Assembly (NCBI RefSeq): GCF_004355225.1
Contig: NZ_CP037933.1
Span: 1,736,001 to 1,800,000, forward strand
Origin: Flavobacterium nackdongense
GTDB taxonomy: Bacteria > Bacteroidota > Bacteroidia > Flavobacteriales > Flavobacteriaceae
Reading direction: 5' to 3'
Length of the DNA: 64,000 nt
Shown here: one piece after another, positions 44,044 through 52,868 of the stretch
Layout of the letters: every line of letters begins with the position of its first letter
Position numbering within the stretch: the first letter of the stretch is position 1
Translations under genes and position numbers: made by a program
Notes under the pieces: model-generated
The model's input: the letters and a program-made list of their open reading frames with translations, nothing else
Told to the model about the DNA's origin: nothing
Databases searched by the model: none

Positions 44044-45288
44044 ATGAAACCAACCATTACTATTATTGGCGCAGGAATTTCAGGTTTAACGGCTGCAGTT
44101 TATTTACACCAAAAAGGGTACAAAGTTCAAATTTTGGAAGCAAGCGATCGAGCTGGTGGCCGAATCAAAACCGATATCATTGATGGTTTCAGACTCGATA
44201 GAGGTTTTCAGGTTTTGTTAACGGAATATCCAGAAACCAAAGCCTTATTGGATTACAAAAAATTAAATCTGAAACGATTTCTACCGGGCGCCACGGTACT
44301 TTATGATGGAGGACAATTCGAAATTGCCGACCCGTTTCGGCGTCCAACGGCAACATTTGCTACCTTATTTGCGCCAGTTGGTTCTTTAAAAGATAAAATA
44401 AACACCTTTTTTCTGAAAAAAAAATTAGTGAATATTTCTCTTTCAAATCTTTTCAAACAACCAGAAATCGAAACTAGTGCGCAACTCAAAAAGTATGGTT
44501 TCAGTTCAAAAATGATTAATCGATTTTACAAACCGTTCTTTTCAGGTATTTTTCTGGAAAACGATTTGAAAACATCGAGTACTATGTTTGATTTTGTTAT
44601 GAAAATGTTCTGCGAAGGTGATGCTGCTATTCCAGAATTGGGTATGGAAGAAATTCCAAAACAATTGGTGGCAATGCTTCCAGAAAATTCAATTCAATAC
44701 AATGTGAAAGTTAGTGCAATCGAGAACAACAAAATCATTTGCGAAGATGGGACAATTTTAGACGCGGATAAAATCATTATTGCTACCGAAGCTATTGGTC
44801 TTGCCAATACTTACATTTCGAAAACAAAACAAAACTTCCACCAAGTAACCAATATTTATTTTGAAGCGAAAATAGCTCCGACCCAAAAAGCGGTTGTGGT
44901 TTTAAATGCTGCCACCAATAAAAAATGGGCAAATAATTTGACGGTACTATCCAATATTTCCAGTCAATATGCTCCAAGTGGAAAAGTGTTGATTTCAATT
45001 TCATACAATGGTATTCCAGCTATTGACGACGCCACTTTAGCCGAAAATATGAAAACCGAACTGAAACAATGGTATGGCAACCAAGTGGATGATTGGAAAC
45101 TATTGAAAACCTACCGCATCAATTATGCCTTGCCCAATCAAGAAAAAGTCTCCAATGAAGTACCTAATTCAGAAATTAAAATCAACGAAAATCTTTTTAT
45201 TTGCGGGGATCATTTATTGAATGGCTCGATAAACGCAGCAATGAAATCAGGACGAATTGTGGCGGAATTGATTGATGAATTACAATGA
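44044..45288 (+). CDS. FAD-dependent amine-oxidase-like oxidoreductase
   Basis: A 414-aa flavoprotein with the FAD-binding Rossmann motif [40 protein letters not shown] at residues 4-43 and the second FAD contact [28 protein letters not shown] at the end. This is the amine oxidase / phytoene desaturase / protoporphyrinogen oxidase superfamily. The substrate cannot be told; there is no carotenoid or haem gene next to it. It has a terminator of the E2 gene before it and the restriction-modification genes converge on it. Confidence 0.85.
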   Translation: MKPTITIIGAGISGLTAAVYLHQKGYKVQILEASDRAGGRIKTDIIDGFRLDRGFQVLLTEYPETKALLDYKKLNLKRFLPGATVLYDGGQFEIADPFRRPTATFATLFAPVGSLKDKINTFFLKKKLVNISLSNLFKQPEIETSAQLKKYGFSSKMINRFYKPFFSGIFLENDLKTSSTMFDFVMKMFCEGDAAIPELGMEEIPKQLVAMLPENSIQYNVKVSAIENNKIICEDGTILDADKIIIATEAIGLANTYISKTKQNFHQVTNIYFEAKIAPTQKAVVVLNAATNKKWANNLTVLSNISSQYAPSGKVLISISYNGIPAIDDATLAENMKTELKQWYGNQVDDWKLLKTYRINYALPNQEKVSNEVPNSEIKINENLFICGDHLLNGSINAAMKSGRIVAELIDELQ

Positions 45289-45320
45289 TATTTATGTAAA
45301 CCTTTTAGGGCAACAGTGCC

Positions 45321-47264
45321 TTAAAAAATAATCTTCACATCTTCTTTATAATTCTGCAATGTTCCATTCAAACTTGCTGTCCAACCGTCAATAAAAACTT
45401 TGCCATTTTTAATAGCATTTGAGTAATCATAACTGTTTAATTTATCGCAGTTGGTTATGTAATAATGATTACCGATTTTATAAATGCAATCTTCAAGAAC
45501 CATTTCCGGGACTTGTGAGGGTTCGTCTAAACCTATGGTGAAAATCATATTATAAATGCGACTTAAAGCATCCGTTTCATTTTCAATAATTGAAATTTGT
45601 TTGGTTGTTTCATCCACTTTTAGCTTAGGCGCTTCAATGCTGTCAAACACTTTAAAACCAATATCAGGAACTTGTTTTTTATCTTCTTCAAACAGACCTA
45701 CTTTGCTGTTTGCTGCTTCAATGTCTTTTGCTATTTTTTCCCCTGCACGTTTTAAGCGTTCTATGGTAATGCTTGAAATTACTGGAGGTAAGTTATTATC
45801 TATACAAAATTTATATGCTGGTTTATTTTCTTTTATTGGCTCGTCAATTTGACACAAAATAAATTTACAATTACCCCCATCTTCTGCATTAAGTTGCATT
45901 ACTGCTTCACCTGTTGAGCCGGAGCCGGCAAAAAAATCAAGGACTATATCTCCATTTTTAACTGATATAGCTTTCATAAAACTCAATAATATACCACAAT
46001 CTTTAGGATTTGTAAAAACATCCTTGACTCCAAAAAGATTTTTTAACCAATTTGATGCCACACGACCATCTTTAAATTTTAAACTTGTTATGCTTTGATA
46101 TTCAGTATTTTTTAGATATGTTTTATTATTTGGTACAACAGTATGGTCTTTACCAAAATGAACCAATCCATCTCTTATTCTTTGTTTTAAAGTATCTTCA
46201 GGAAAACGCCAACCGCTTGCTGGAGGTTTACAAATTTTTCCAGTTATTGGATGTAATACATCATAAACATATTGACCGTGATTGGGACCTGCAATATTAT
46301 CAGGAAAATAAACTCCACTTTCATCCATCCAACTATAATGTTTACTGTCTTTCACTGGATTTGAATTGGGAAATTGATTATACCATTTTAATCCTTCTTC
46401 ATGTATTGTTTGCCAATCACTTTTATGTTTTTTCTTTAAAGCATCAAAAGCTTTATAAATTTCTTGAAGTCCTTCTTTTAATTCTTCCCACTTTCCGATA
46501 TTATAAACTTTACTTTTTGCATATACAAGTACATATTCATGTTGCATGGAAACATAAGCTTGGTCATTTTTACTGCTGTTTTTCCAAACAATATCACCTG
46601 CAAAATTCTCATCTCCAAAAATTTCATCACAAAGAAGCTTTAATTGAGCATGTTCATTTTCATCAATTGATATAAAAATAACACCATCTTTGCTCAATAA
46701 ATCTCTTGCCAACAAAAGGCGTGGATACATAAACGCTAACCAACCGTTGTGGCTCTTTTTAGTTTTAAAACTAAAGTCCATTCTCTCAAAATCGCTTTCA
46801 CTCAGGTTCGCCAAACCCAACACTTCAGCTTCTTCTTTGTCGAACTTGTCTGGATAGACAAATTCTTCGCTTTTAGTGTTGTATGGTGGATCAATGCAGA
46901 TACACTTGATTTTTCCGCTGTAATGGTTTTTCAGAATTTTCAAACTATCCAAATTATCGCCTTTCAAAACCAAATGTTGTGTAGTGTCAATTTCTTTGCT
47001 CAATGTGGTATTTAAGCGAAGTTCCTTCTCTGTTTTTTGAGCATATTTAGCTCTTGCAAAGTTTCTGCCTACAAAATTTAAACCGTACCCGTTTACTTTT
47101 TCGTCAATAGGCAAGCCCAAAACAGTTTTTAGTTCTTCTATGTTTATTTCGTTGTCTCGAATTACGCTGGGGTAGTTTTCTTTCAGAAAACTCAACAATT
47201 TGTTTTCGTTGTCTTCTGCTCCTACAATAGTAAATCCTGCGTTTATAAATTCTTCTTTTGCCAT
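45321..47264 (-). CDS. type III restriction-modification methyltransferase (Mod)
   Basis: An N6-adenine DNA methyltransferase subunit that also gives the type III enzyme its sequence specificity; 647 aa. Motif IV DPPYNT is at residues 125-130, and the AdoMet motif FAGSGST comes later at about 443-449, after a long central target-recognition region: the beta-class order of type III Mod proteins. LDFFAGSGSTGEAVMQLN and LARDLLSKDGVIFISIDENE are further signatures. It starts four bases after the stop of res. No simple-sequence tract that would suggest phase variation is obvious near its start. Confidence 0.93.
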   Translation of the reverse strand: MAKEEFINAGFTIVGAEDNENKLLSFLKENYPSVIRDNEINIEELKTVLGLPIDEKVNGYGLNFVGRNFARAKYAQKTEKELRLNTTLSKEIDTTQHLVLKGDNLDSLKILKNHYSGKIKCICIDPPYNTKSEEFVYPDKFDKEEAEVLGLANLSESDFERMDFSFKTKKSHNGWLAFMYPRLLLARDLLSKDGVIFISIDENEHAQLKLLCDEIFGDENFAGDIVWKNSSKNDQAYVSMQHEYVLVYAKSKVYNIGKWEELKEGLQEIYKAFDALKKKHKSDWQTIHEEGLKWYNQFPNSNPVKDSKHYSWMDESGVYFPDNIAGPNHGQYVYDVLHPITGKICKPPASGWRFPEDTLKQRIRDGLVHFGKDHTVVPNNKTYLKNTEYQSITSLKFKDGRVASNWLKNLFGVKDVFTNPKDCGILLSFMKAISVKNGDIVLDFFAGSGSTGEAVMQLNAEDGGNCKFILCQIDEPIKENKPAYKFCIDNNLPPVISSITIERLKRAGEKIAKDIEAANSKVGLFEEDKKQVPDIGFKVFDSIEAPKLKVDETTKQISIIENETDALSRIYNMIFTIGLDEPSQVPEMVLEDCIYKIGNHYYITNCDKLNSYDYSNAIKNGKVFIDGWTASLNGTLQNYKEDVKIIF

Positions 47265-47268
47265 TGTT

Positions 47269-50163
47269 TTATGCGTTGTTTATCAATGCCGCTAATTGTG
47301 TTTTATTGATACGTTCTTTAAATGAAATTTTAATATTTTCGTTCTTGTAGTACTCGCCAAGTGCCTCAAAATATTTTTTGGCAAAATCAATTTTCCCTTT
47401 TTCATCTTCGGGGATTGCTGTAGAAGATTTGTAGCCTTTAGCCTCCACCACAAGGAATATTTTGTTGCCATCAGTGCTTCTAATAGCATAGCAGAAGTCG
47501 GGGTTGTAGTCTCCTAATGGGGTTTTAATTTTAAGTCTTGGCAGTTTTCCAAAAATTTCAATACTGTCCATATCGGGGTCTTCTATAATTTCTAATTCAA
47601 AATCGCTATCGTATTCAATTAATTCCTCAAATACCCATTTTGTTTTCAATGAAAAATTACTTGAAATGTCTTTTTGAAACTTGCCAACGCTTCCCGTATC
47701 TAAATAGGTTTTTCCTTTTTCGGTTTTGAATACGTTTGGCAAGGCTGTTCCGTTAATTCCGTCGTACTTAATATTTGCTTTAAGCATTGCAATTAAGTTT
47801 TTTCGGATTATTTCGGTAATTTCTCTTTGGGCTTGTTCGGGATTATTGCAGAGCATTTTATTCTTGAAATCGTTGCTCAAAGCGTTAAAAACCTTTACAA
47901 CAAAAGAAATTGGAGTTTTGGTATTGTTTGATAAAGTGCGAACCAACTCCAAATAATCAATTTTGCTTTTATAAGAAACTGTATTGGTTAGCTTTTCAGT
48001 TATTGAACCTTGCTCACCAATTTTATTTACATTAAGTTCTGCGCGAATGGTTTGCAATAAGATTTCCTCAATGTTTACGGCTTCAATTTGTGTTTTAATA
48101 TTTTGTACTAATAAATTTTCTTGTTGCTCGCTCAAAGATTCCAAAATATAAAAAGCATTTTTATTGATAGCGTTCCATAAGTTTTGAAACTCTTTAAGGT
48201 GCGAAGCTTTAATATAAATTTTCTTTTTCTCTTTTTTCTTCTCAGCTTTTTGAATGTAAATATTTGTGTCTGTAGCGAACAAGCTTTCTATTGCTTTAAC
48301 TTGTTCTTCTGGTAAATTTTGTTCTTTGAGAATAGAAGAAAAATCAGGTGATTTTTCGTAAATTTTTTGTCCGTCAACTATTGCCTTGCGAACAATCATT
48401 TTTTTGTCTTTCAATACATCATCAACTAAAGTAATAATTGTATCATCATCAAAACCCGATTTTTCTTTTAGAATTTTAATCAATTCTTGTTCTGTAAATG
48501 TTTCCGAAATCAAAAATGAATTGCTTAAAATTTCGTTTTGAATTGCCTCAACAAAACCTTGTTCTTTACTTGAAACCACAACGTCAAGGTTGTTGATTTT
48601 CCAAAATTCCTCTTGATTGTCATTCAAATTTTTCAGTGTGTTACGTTGCAAATTTTGATTTACACTAATCCGCAACCCTCGTCCAATTTGTTGCATTTTG
48701 GAAATTTCGCTTCCTTGATTGGAGAGTTTGCAAATGGTAAAAACATTTGGATTGTCCCAGCCTTCTTGCAAAGCCCAAATTGAAAAAATAAAACGAGAGG
48801 AACTTTCAAACGAAAGCAATTTCTTTTTGTCTCTTAAAATCTCATCAATACCTACTTTTACTTTTTCGTCTCCGTTTCCTTTATCGCCCGAAAAATAACC
48901 TTTGTGAACTTGCAAAGAGTTATCGCTATCAAAATCGTTTTGCAAGTATTGGTAGTAATCGCTTGTTTGGTCAAGTGTTACTATCAAATCGTTGTATTGC
49001 TTTGTGTATTCTTCTTCAAATATGTTTTTAATTTTTGGATTTACGCCTCGAAATAGACTGATGTCACTTTCCATAAAAAACAAAGTGAGTGCTTTAATTC
49101 CCTGCTCAAACAATGTTTTTTCTTTCTCGAAATGTATCTTAATTGTTGCTGCAATCATTGTCCGTAATGATTCGTCCGACAAAGAATAATCAACTTTTTC
49201 AATGGTGTCGTCTCCTAAAACAATTGTGTCTTTGTTTATTTTTCTGATGGTTTTTCCGTTGAAAACTGCACCAATTCCCAACTCTCTTTTTGCAATAATT
49301 CCATTGATTAATGTGCTAACAATTGCCTTTTTGTTGTCAATAGCAATAAGAGTATCTTTATTTTCAATTACGTCTTGCGTGTAAACCACAATTTTCTTTA
49401 CCAAGTTTTGTCGGAAAGATGAAATACTGTCTAACACATAAGCCACGTTTGATAAAGGCAAACTATCTTTCTTCTTTGGAAATGTTGCTCCAAAACGCAA
49501 ATAGTAATTGTCAAAACCTTTGAAATATGTTTTAAATGCATCTCCTTCAAAGCGGTGCGGTTCGTCCATAATCACAATAGGATGTAAGCGTTTCAAACAT
49601 TCTAAATACGATTTGGGCGGTTCTTGATTTTTTACAAACAATTCAGGTGTATTAATTTCTCGTTCTAATGGACGATTTAGGATATTGTCACGGCTGTTAA
49701 ACGAACTTGGGGTCATTACTAAAACCGACAAATGTGAAGTGCCAATAAATTGTTTTACAGCTGAAAGGTTTCCTCCTTCGTAAACAAAAGTTTCAATTTC
49801 CTTTTCTTTTTCGTTGGCATAAAAACTTTTAAAATAATCTTTTGTGTCTTCTAAGTTTGTTTTGGTGCCTTCACGAATTGGAACGGTTGGAATAAGAACA
49901 ATAAATTTCTTGTAACCAAAGTTTTTGCTCAGTTCAAAAATGGTTTTAATAAATGTGAACGTTTTTCCTGTTCCAGTTTCCATCATTACATCAATGTTAT
50001 GATTGTCGGTAACAGGAAAATTATACTTGTTTGTTTTGTGGTGCTCAAAAAATATATCACCAAACTTATTATGTTGGTGGATATTTTCAAAAAGACTTGT
50101 TATATTATTGATGCAGTCCTCTTGATAAGATTGTATTTCGTATTGAAATTGTTTTGCGACCAT
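47269..50163 (-). CDS. type III restriction endonuclease subunit (Res)
   Basis: ATP-dependent helicase-nuclease of the type III enzyme; about 964 aa from Met at 50163 (MVAKQFQYEIQSYQED), which matches the family N-terminus. Walker A is ETGTGKTFTF (GTGKT at 64-68), the DEAD-type box is MDEPH (199-203), and motif VI is QQIGRGLRISVN. The nuclease motif lies near the C-terminus: NPDFCYAIRSTDGNKIFLVVEAKGY (PD then E-x-K). The frame is open 37 codons further upstream, but that stretch is the palindromic element at 50203-50318. It precedes mod, the reverse of the common mod-res order. Confidence 0.92.
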   Translation of the reverse strand: MVAKQFQYEIQSYQEDCINNITSLFENIHQHNKFGDIFFEHHKTNKYNFPVTDNHNIDVMMETGTGKTFTFIKTIFELSKNFGYKKFIVLIPTVPIREGTKTNLEDTKDYFKSFYANEKEKEIETFVYEGGNLSAVKQFIGTSHLSVLVMTPSSFNSRDNILNRPLEREINTPELFVKNQEPPKSYLECLKRLHPIVIMDEPHRFEGDAFKTYFKGFDNYYLRFGATFPKKKDSLPLSNVAYVLDSISSFRQNLVKKIVVYTQDVIENKDTLIAIDNKKAIVSTLINGIIAKRELGIGAVFNGKTIRKINKDTIVLGDDTIEKVDYSLSDESLRTMIAATIKIHFEKEKTLFEQGIKALTLFFMESDISLFRGVNPKIKNIFEEEYTKQYNDLIVTLDQTSDYYQYLQNDFDSDNSLQVHKGYFSGDKGNGDEKVKVGIDEILRDKKKLLSFESSSRFIFSIWALQEGWDNPNVFTICKLSNQGSEISKMQQIGRGLRISVNQNLQRNTLKNLNDNQEEFWKINNLDVVVSSKEQGFVEAIQNEILSNSFLISETFTEQELIKILKEKSGFDDDTIITLVDDVLKDKKMIVRKAIVDGQKIYEKSPDFSSILKEQNLPEEQVKAIESLFATDTNIYIQKAEKKKEKKKIYIKASHLKEFQNLWNAINKNAFYILESLSEQQENLLVQNIKTQIEAVNIEEILLQTIRAELNVNKIGEQGSITEKLTNTVSYKSKIDYLELVRTLSNNTKTPISFVVKVFNALSNDFKNKMLCNNPEQAQREITEIIRKNLIAMLKANIKYDGINGTALPNVFKTEKGKTYLDTGSVGKFQKDISSNFSLKTKWVFEELIEYDSDFELEIIEDPDMDSIEIFGKLPRLKIKTPLGDYNPDFCYAIRSTDGNKIFLVVEAKGYKSSTAIPEDEKGKIDFAKKYFEALGEYYKNENIKISFKERINKTQLAALINNA

Positions 50164-50202
50164 ATTAGGGTAAAAAGAGGCGTGAGCTAATTCCCAATGC
50201 TT

Positions 50203-50339
50203 GCTCCTGCGGTGGTCGAATACCGATAGCACAAAGCAAAAGGAACGCCCACGCTTTACCGCAGGCGTTTCCACTCTTACTTCCCCGTGCTATTTGAAAT
50301 TTTCGACCTTTCAGGAGCGGGATTTTAAAGCGAAACGCT
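50203..50339. repeat. nested-palindrome structured element upstream of res
   Basis: Four pairs of complementary arms nest inside one another: GCTCCTG/CAGGAGC (50203-50209, 50312-50318), GGTCGAA/TTCGACC (50214-50220, 50302-50308), TAGCAC/GTGCTA (50227-50232, 50287-50292) and AACGCC/GGCGTT (50244-50249, 50264-50269). A separate small hairpin AGCG-AAA-CGCT follows at 50329-50339. The total is a 116-nt imperfect hairpin, much more GC-rich than its surroundings, ending 40 bases before the res start. It is non-coding; I recall similar sequence in other flavobacterial genomes but cannot verify it. Confidence 0.75.
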
Positions 50340-50524
50340 AATATTTTATATTTCTATTTGTTTACTATATTTTTGTTTTAGTTCAATAGCAAATATAGTT
50401 CATTTTAAAGTTTATAAAAAACGATTTTAAAATTCAGTTATAAATTTCAAGAATACAATTTGTTTCTCTATTTGGAAATAAAAATAAATCCCTTTTGTAT
50501 ATTTGTTTTGTATTATTCATAATT
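50340..50524. promoter_or_regulatory. AT-rich divergent intergenic region
   Basis: Contains TATATTTG at 50498-50505, a possible -7 box for the plus-strand antitoxin gene, with TTTG at 50471-50474. No gene is seen here. The res promoter must lie within this region or the palindrome. Confidence 0.4.
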
Positions 50525-50746
50525 ATGACAACAATCACTTTAAAAATTGACGAGAGAACCAAACAAGGCAAAGCATTTTTAGCCCTTGCTAAAGTTTTTT
50601 ATGAAGAAAACAATGAGATTGAACTTGTAGACGAAAAAGACAAAAGCCCCTACAACCCTGAATTTGTTGCTAAAATAAATAAAGCAAGAAATGAAAAAGG
50701 TCGTGTTATGACTTCTGCTGAAGAGTTATGGAAAAGTATAAAGTAA
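50525..50746 (+). CDS. orphan antitoxin-like protein
   Basis: A 73-aa protein if begun at 50525 (MTTITLKIDERTKQGKAFLALAKVF), rather than the upstream Met ten codons earlier. The N-terminal strand with K-I-D-E-R, a helix, an acidic centre (EENNEIELVDEKDKSPYNPEF) and the ending RVMTSAEELWKSIK (compare antitoxin tails with an E-E-L-W-K end) are all typical of antitoxins paired with RelE/ParE toxins in Flavobacteria. Its stop overlaps a new ATG (50728), the beginning of a broken toxin gene. Confidence 0.8.
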   Translation: MTTITLKIDERTKQGKAFLALAKVFYEENNEIELVDEKDKSPYNPEFVAKINKARNEKGRVMTSAEELWKSIK

Positions 50747-50772
50747 TCATCAATCCAATAGCTGAAAATAAT
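50728..50772 (+). pseudogene. RelE-type toxin stump
   Basis: Reads MEKYKVIINPIAENN in frame, overlapping the last codons of the antitoxin gene as toxin starts normally do. The opening KYKVIIxPxAE is a hallmark of flavobacterial RelE/ParE toxins. From about codon 16 the frame runs into the complement of the glycosyltransferase 3' end and then stops, so all catalytic parts are missing. Confidence 0.7.
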
Positions 50773-50779
50773 TCACATA

Positions 50780-52027
50780 TTAACCCTTCCGATTCTTCTC
50801 CTCAATCCATCGCGACATATATTTTGTACTTGTTAAAGTATGATGTTGCAATAGTGCACCCATAAAATTATTCATACGATGTTGTTTTAAACGAGTTTGC
50901 ACTTTTAAAATATGCTCAACAAAATCATCCTCGAATAAAGATTTCAAATAACGTTTTTCTATAATTTCAAAACCATTTTTTTGGGCTTTTTGCCAGAGTA
51001 TTTTGTCTTGATACAATTCCATCGCTTTCTTGGCAAAAACTTGAGGATCGTCAGCAATAAAGCCATTCCAAGGCAAATCGCCACACATTGATTCAGCTCC
51101 AATAGTTGTCGTAACGCTAGGCGTTCCGCATTGCATTGCTTCTAGTAATTTTCCTTTAATTCCGGCTCCAAAACGTAAAGGAGCTAAAACTACTCTCGCA
51201 TTTCGCACCACTTCTTGGGCATCATCGGCTCGACCCATAATATGAAAACCATCTTTTGGTTGGTGTAATTGCACTATTTTTTGAGAAGGATAAGCTCCGT
51301 AAATTTGCAAAACAGCTTCCGGCATTTGCTTTCTGATGAGTGGCCAAATCGTTTCTTTTAGATATTGCACCGCATTCCAATTGGGTTCGTGGAGGAAGTT
51401 GCCAATGAAAACAAAGCTATTTCTATTTTCAAATGAAGGAAGATTTTGGCTAGTTGAATGGTCAATCGGTTCCAACAACAAAGGCAAATAATACAATAAA
51501 TCAGCATCAATTTTGAAAACATTTTGCAGCAATTCTATTTCATATTCAGAAATCATCAAGGAAACATCGCAACGCAAAATACTTGCAATTTCTCTTTTGG
51601 CACTATCTTCAATTAATAAATCATCTGTTGAAAAAGATCTCTTTTCCTTGAATGCTTTTTGGCGTGCCAGGCGCAAACAATGCAAATCTTCGGTATCCAA
51701 TAATCGCAAAGCATCAGGACAATTTTCGGAAACACGCCAACCAAACTGTTCTTCGATCATAAAACGATCAAACAAAACGATTGAAGGATTCAATTCCTGT
51801 ACAAAAACATCAAAACTGGAACAATTCAAAGCGATGGACTTCTTAGTAACACCTAGAGATTCCAAGTCAACCATATAATCGCTATCCATTGCTGGGCTGG
51901 CAAAAGTAACCTCAAAACCTTGGGCTGCAAAAACGGAAATCAACTGTACCATCCTTCCTCCGGCCGCCGATGAATTGGGTTCTGGCCAAACAAAACCAAT
52001 AATTAAAACGCGCTGAATTACATTCAT
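50780..52027 (-). CDS. group 1 glycosyltransferase (GT-B)
   Basis: A 415-aa protein of the GT4-like GT-B fold. The donor-binding C-terminal half has VVLAPLRFGAGIKGKLLEAMQCGTPSVTTTIGAE, with the E-x-x-x-x-G nucleotide-sugar motif; the N-terminal half begins RVLIIGFVWPEPNSSAAGGRMVQL, the acceptor-side Rossmann start. The substrate is unknown and no surface-polysaccharide cluster surrounds it. Its 3' end abuts a broken toxin gene, so the intergenic boundary has been rearranged; the gene itself looks intact. Confidence 0.88.
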   Translation of the reverse strand: MNVIQRVLIIGFVWPEPNSSAAGGRMVQLISVFAAQGFEVTFASPAMDSDYMVDLESLGVTKKSIALNCSSFDVFVQELNPSIVLFDRFMIEEQFGWRVSENCPDALRLLDTEDLHCLRLARQKAFKEKRSFSTDDLLIEDSAKREIASILRCDVSLMISEYEIELLQNVFKIDADLLYYLPLLLEPIDHSTSQNLPSFENRNSFVFIGNFLHEPNWNAVQYLKETIWPLIRKQMPEAVLQIYGAYPSQKIVQLHQPKDGFHIMGRADDAQEVVRNARVVLAPLRFGAGIKGKLLEAMQCGTPSVTTTIGAESMCGDLPWNGFIADDPQVFAKKAMELYQDKILWQKAQKNGFEIIEKRYLKSLFEDDFVEHILKVQTRLKQHRMNNFMGALLQHHTLTSTKYMSRWIEEKNRKG

Positions 52028-52099
52028 AAATTAATAATTACTATACAAAATAAGGGAAATAATCCGAAAATCAATCTGTTATCGAATAAATAAAAACTG

Positions 52100-52107
52100 T
52101 ATTTTTG
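52100..52107 (+). promoter_or_regulatory. candidate -7 element for miaE
   Basis: TATTTTTG fits TAnnTTTG and is 25 nt before the miaE start codon. Confidence 0.45.
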
Positions 52108-52132
52108 TAAATAATTTAGATACACAGAAAAA

Positions 52133-52714
52133 ATGTTAGGATTAAAACTAGTTACCGATCCAAAATGGGTCAATATCGTTGAATCGAACATCGAAGAAAT
52201 CTTGACCGATCACGCTTGGTGCGAACAAAAAGCAGCGACCAACATCATTACCATCATCACCTACAATTCGGAGCACGAAGAGTTGGTTACCGATTTGTTG
52301 GAAATTGCCAAAGAAGAATTGGAACATTTCCAAATGGTGCACAATATCATCAAGGAACGTGGATTGAAATTAGGCAGAGAACGAAAAGACCATTATGTAA
52401 ACGAACTTTTCAAATTTATGAAAAAAGACGGTAGCCGAAATGACGCTTTTGTTGATCGATTGCTTTTCTCGGCTATGATTGAAGCAAGAAGCTGCGAGCG
52501 TTTCAAAGTATTATCCCAAAACATTGAAGACCGAGAATTAGCCGAGTTTTACAGAAAATTAATGATTAGCGAGGCGGGACATTACACCACTTTTCTAGGT
52601 TTTGCCAGAAAATATTCAGAGAAAGTAGATGTGGACAAACGTTGGGCGGAATGGCTCGATTTTGAAGGAAAATTAATTACCAATTACGGAAAAACCGAAA
52701 CGGTTCACGGATAA
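52133..52714 (+). CDS. miaE: tRNA-(ms2io6A)-hydroxylase
   Basis: A ferritin-fold di-iron enzyme that hydroxylates the isopentenyl group of ms2i6A37 in tRNA; 193 aa. Iron ligands fit: the EELEHFQMVH motif (about residues 61-70) and the second carboxylate/His pair in EARSCERFKVL and SEAGHYTTF. The sequence opens MLGLKLVTDPKWVNIVESNIEEILTDHAWCEQKA, a MiaE hallmark. It diverges from the glycosyltransferase. Confidence 0.93.
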   Translation: MLGLKLVTDPKWVNIVESNIEEILTDHAWCEQKAATNIITIITYNSEHEELVTDLLEIAKEELEHFQMVHNIIKERGLKLGRERKDHYVNELFKFMKKDGSRNDAFVDRLLFSAMIEARSCERFKVLSQNIEDRELAEFYRKLMISEAGHYTTFLGFARKYSEKVDVDKRWAEWLDFEGKLITNYGKTETVHG

Positions 52715-52868
52715 AATCCTCTCCCCAGCCCTTTATACATAAGCGAAAGCGAACTGCCGAAGCAAAGGAGAACGAGCCGAAACTGCATAAAATAGTACTA
52801 CATTTTTAAAACTAAATAAGACTATTTGTTAAGTTTTAAAATTGTTAGACAAAATAACAACAGCAAAT

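Noticed and set aside
50164-50274. A 37-residue N-terminal extension of Res (METPAVKRGRSFCFVLS...)
   Set aside because: It reads through the palindromic element, the family starts at MVAKQFQYEIQ, and the extension is Arg/His-rich with no similarity to the rest.
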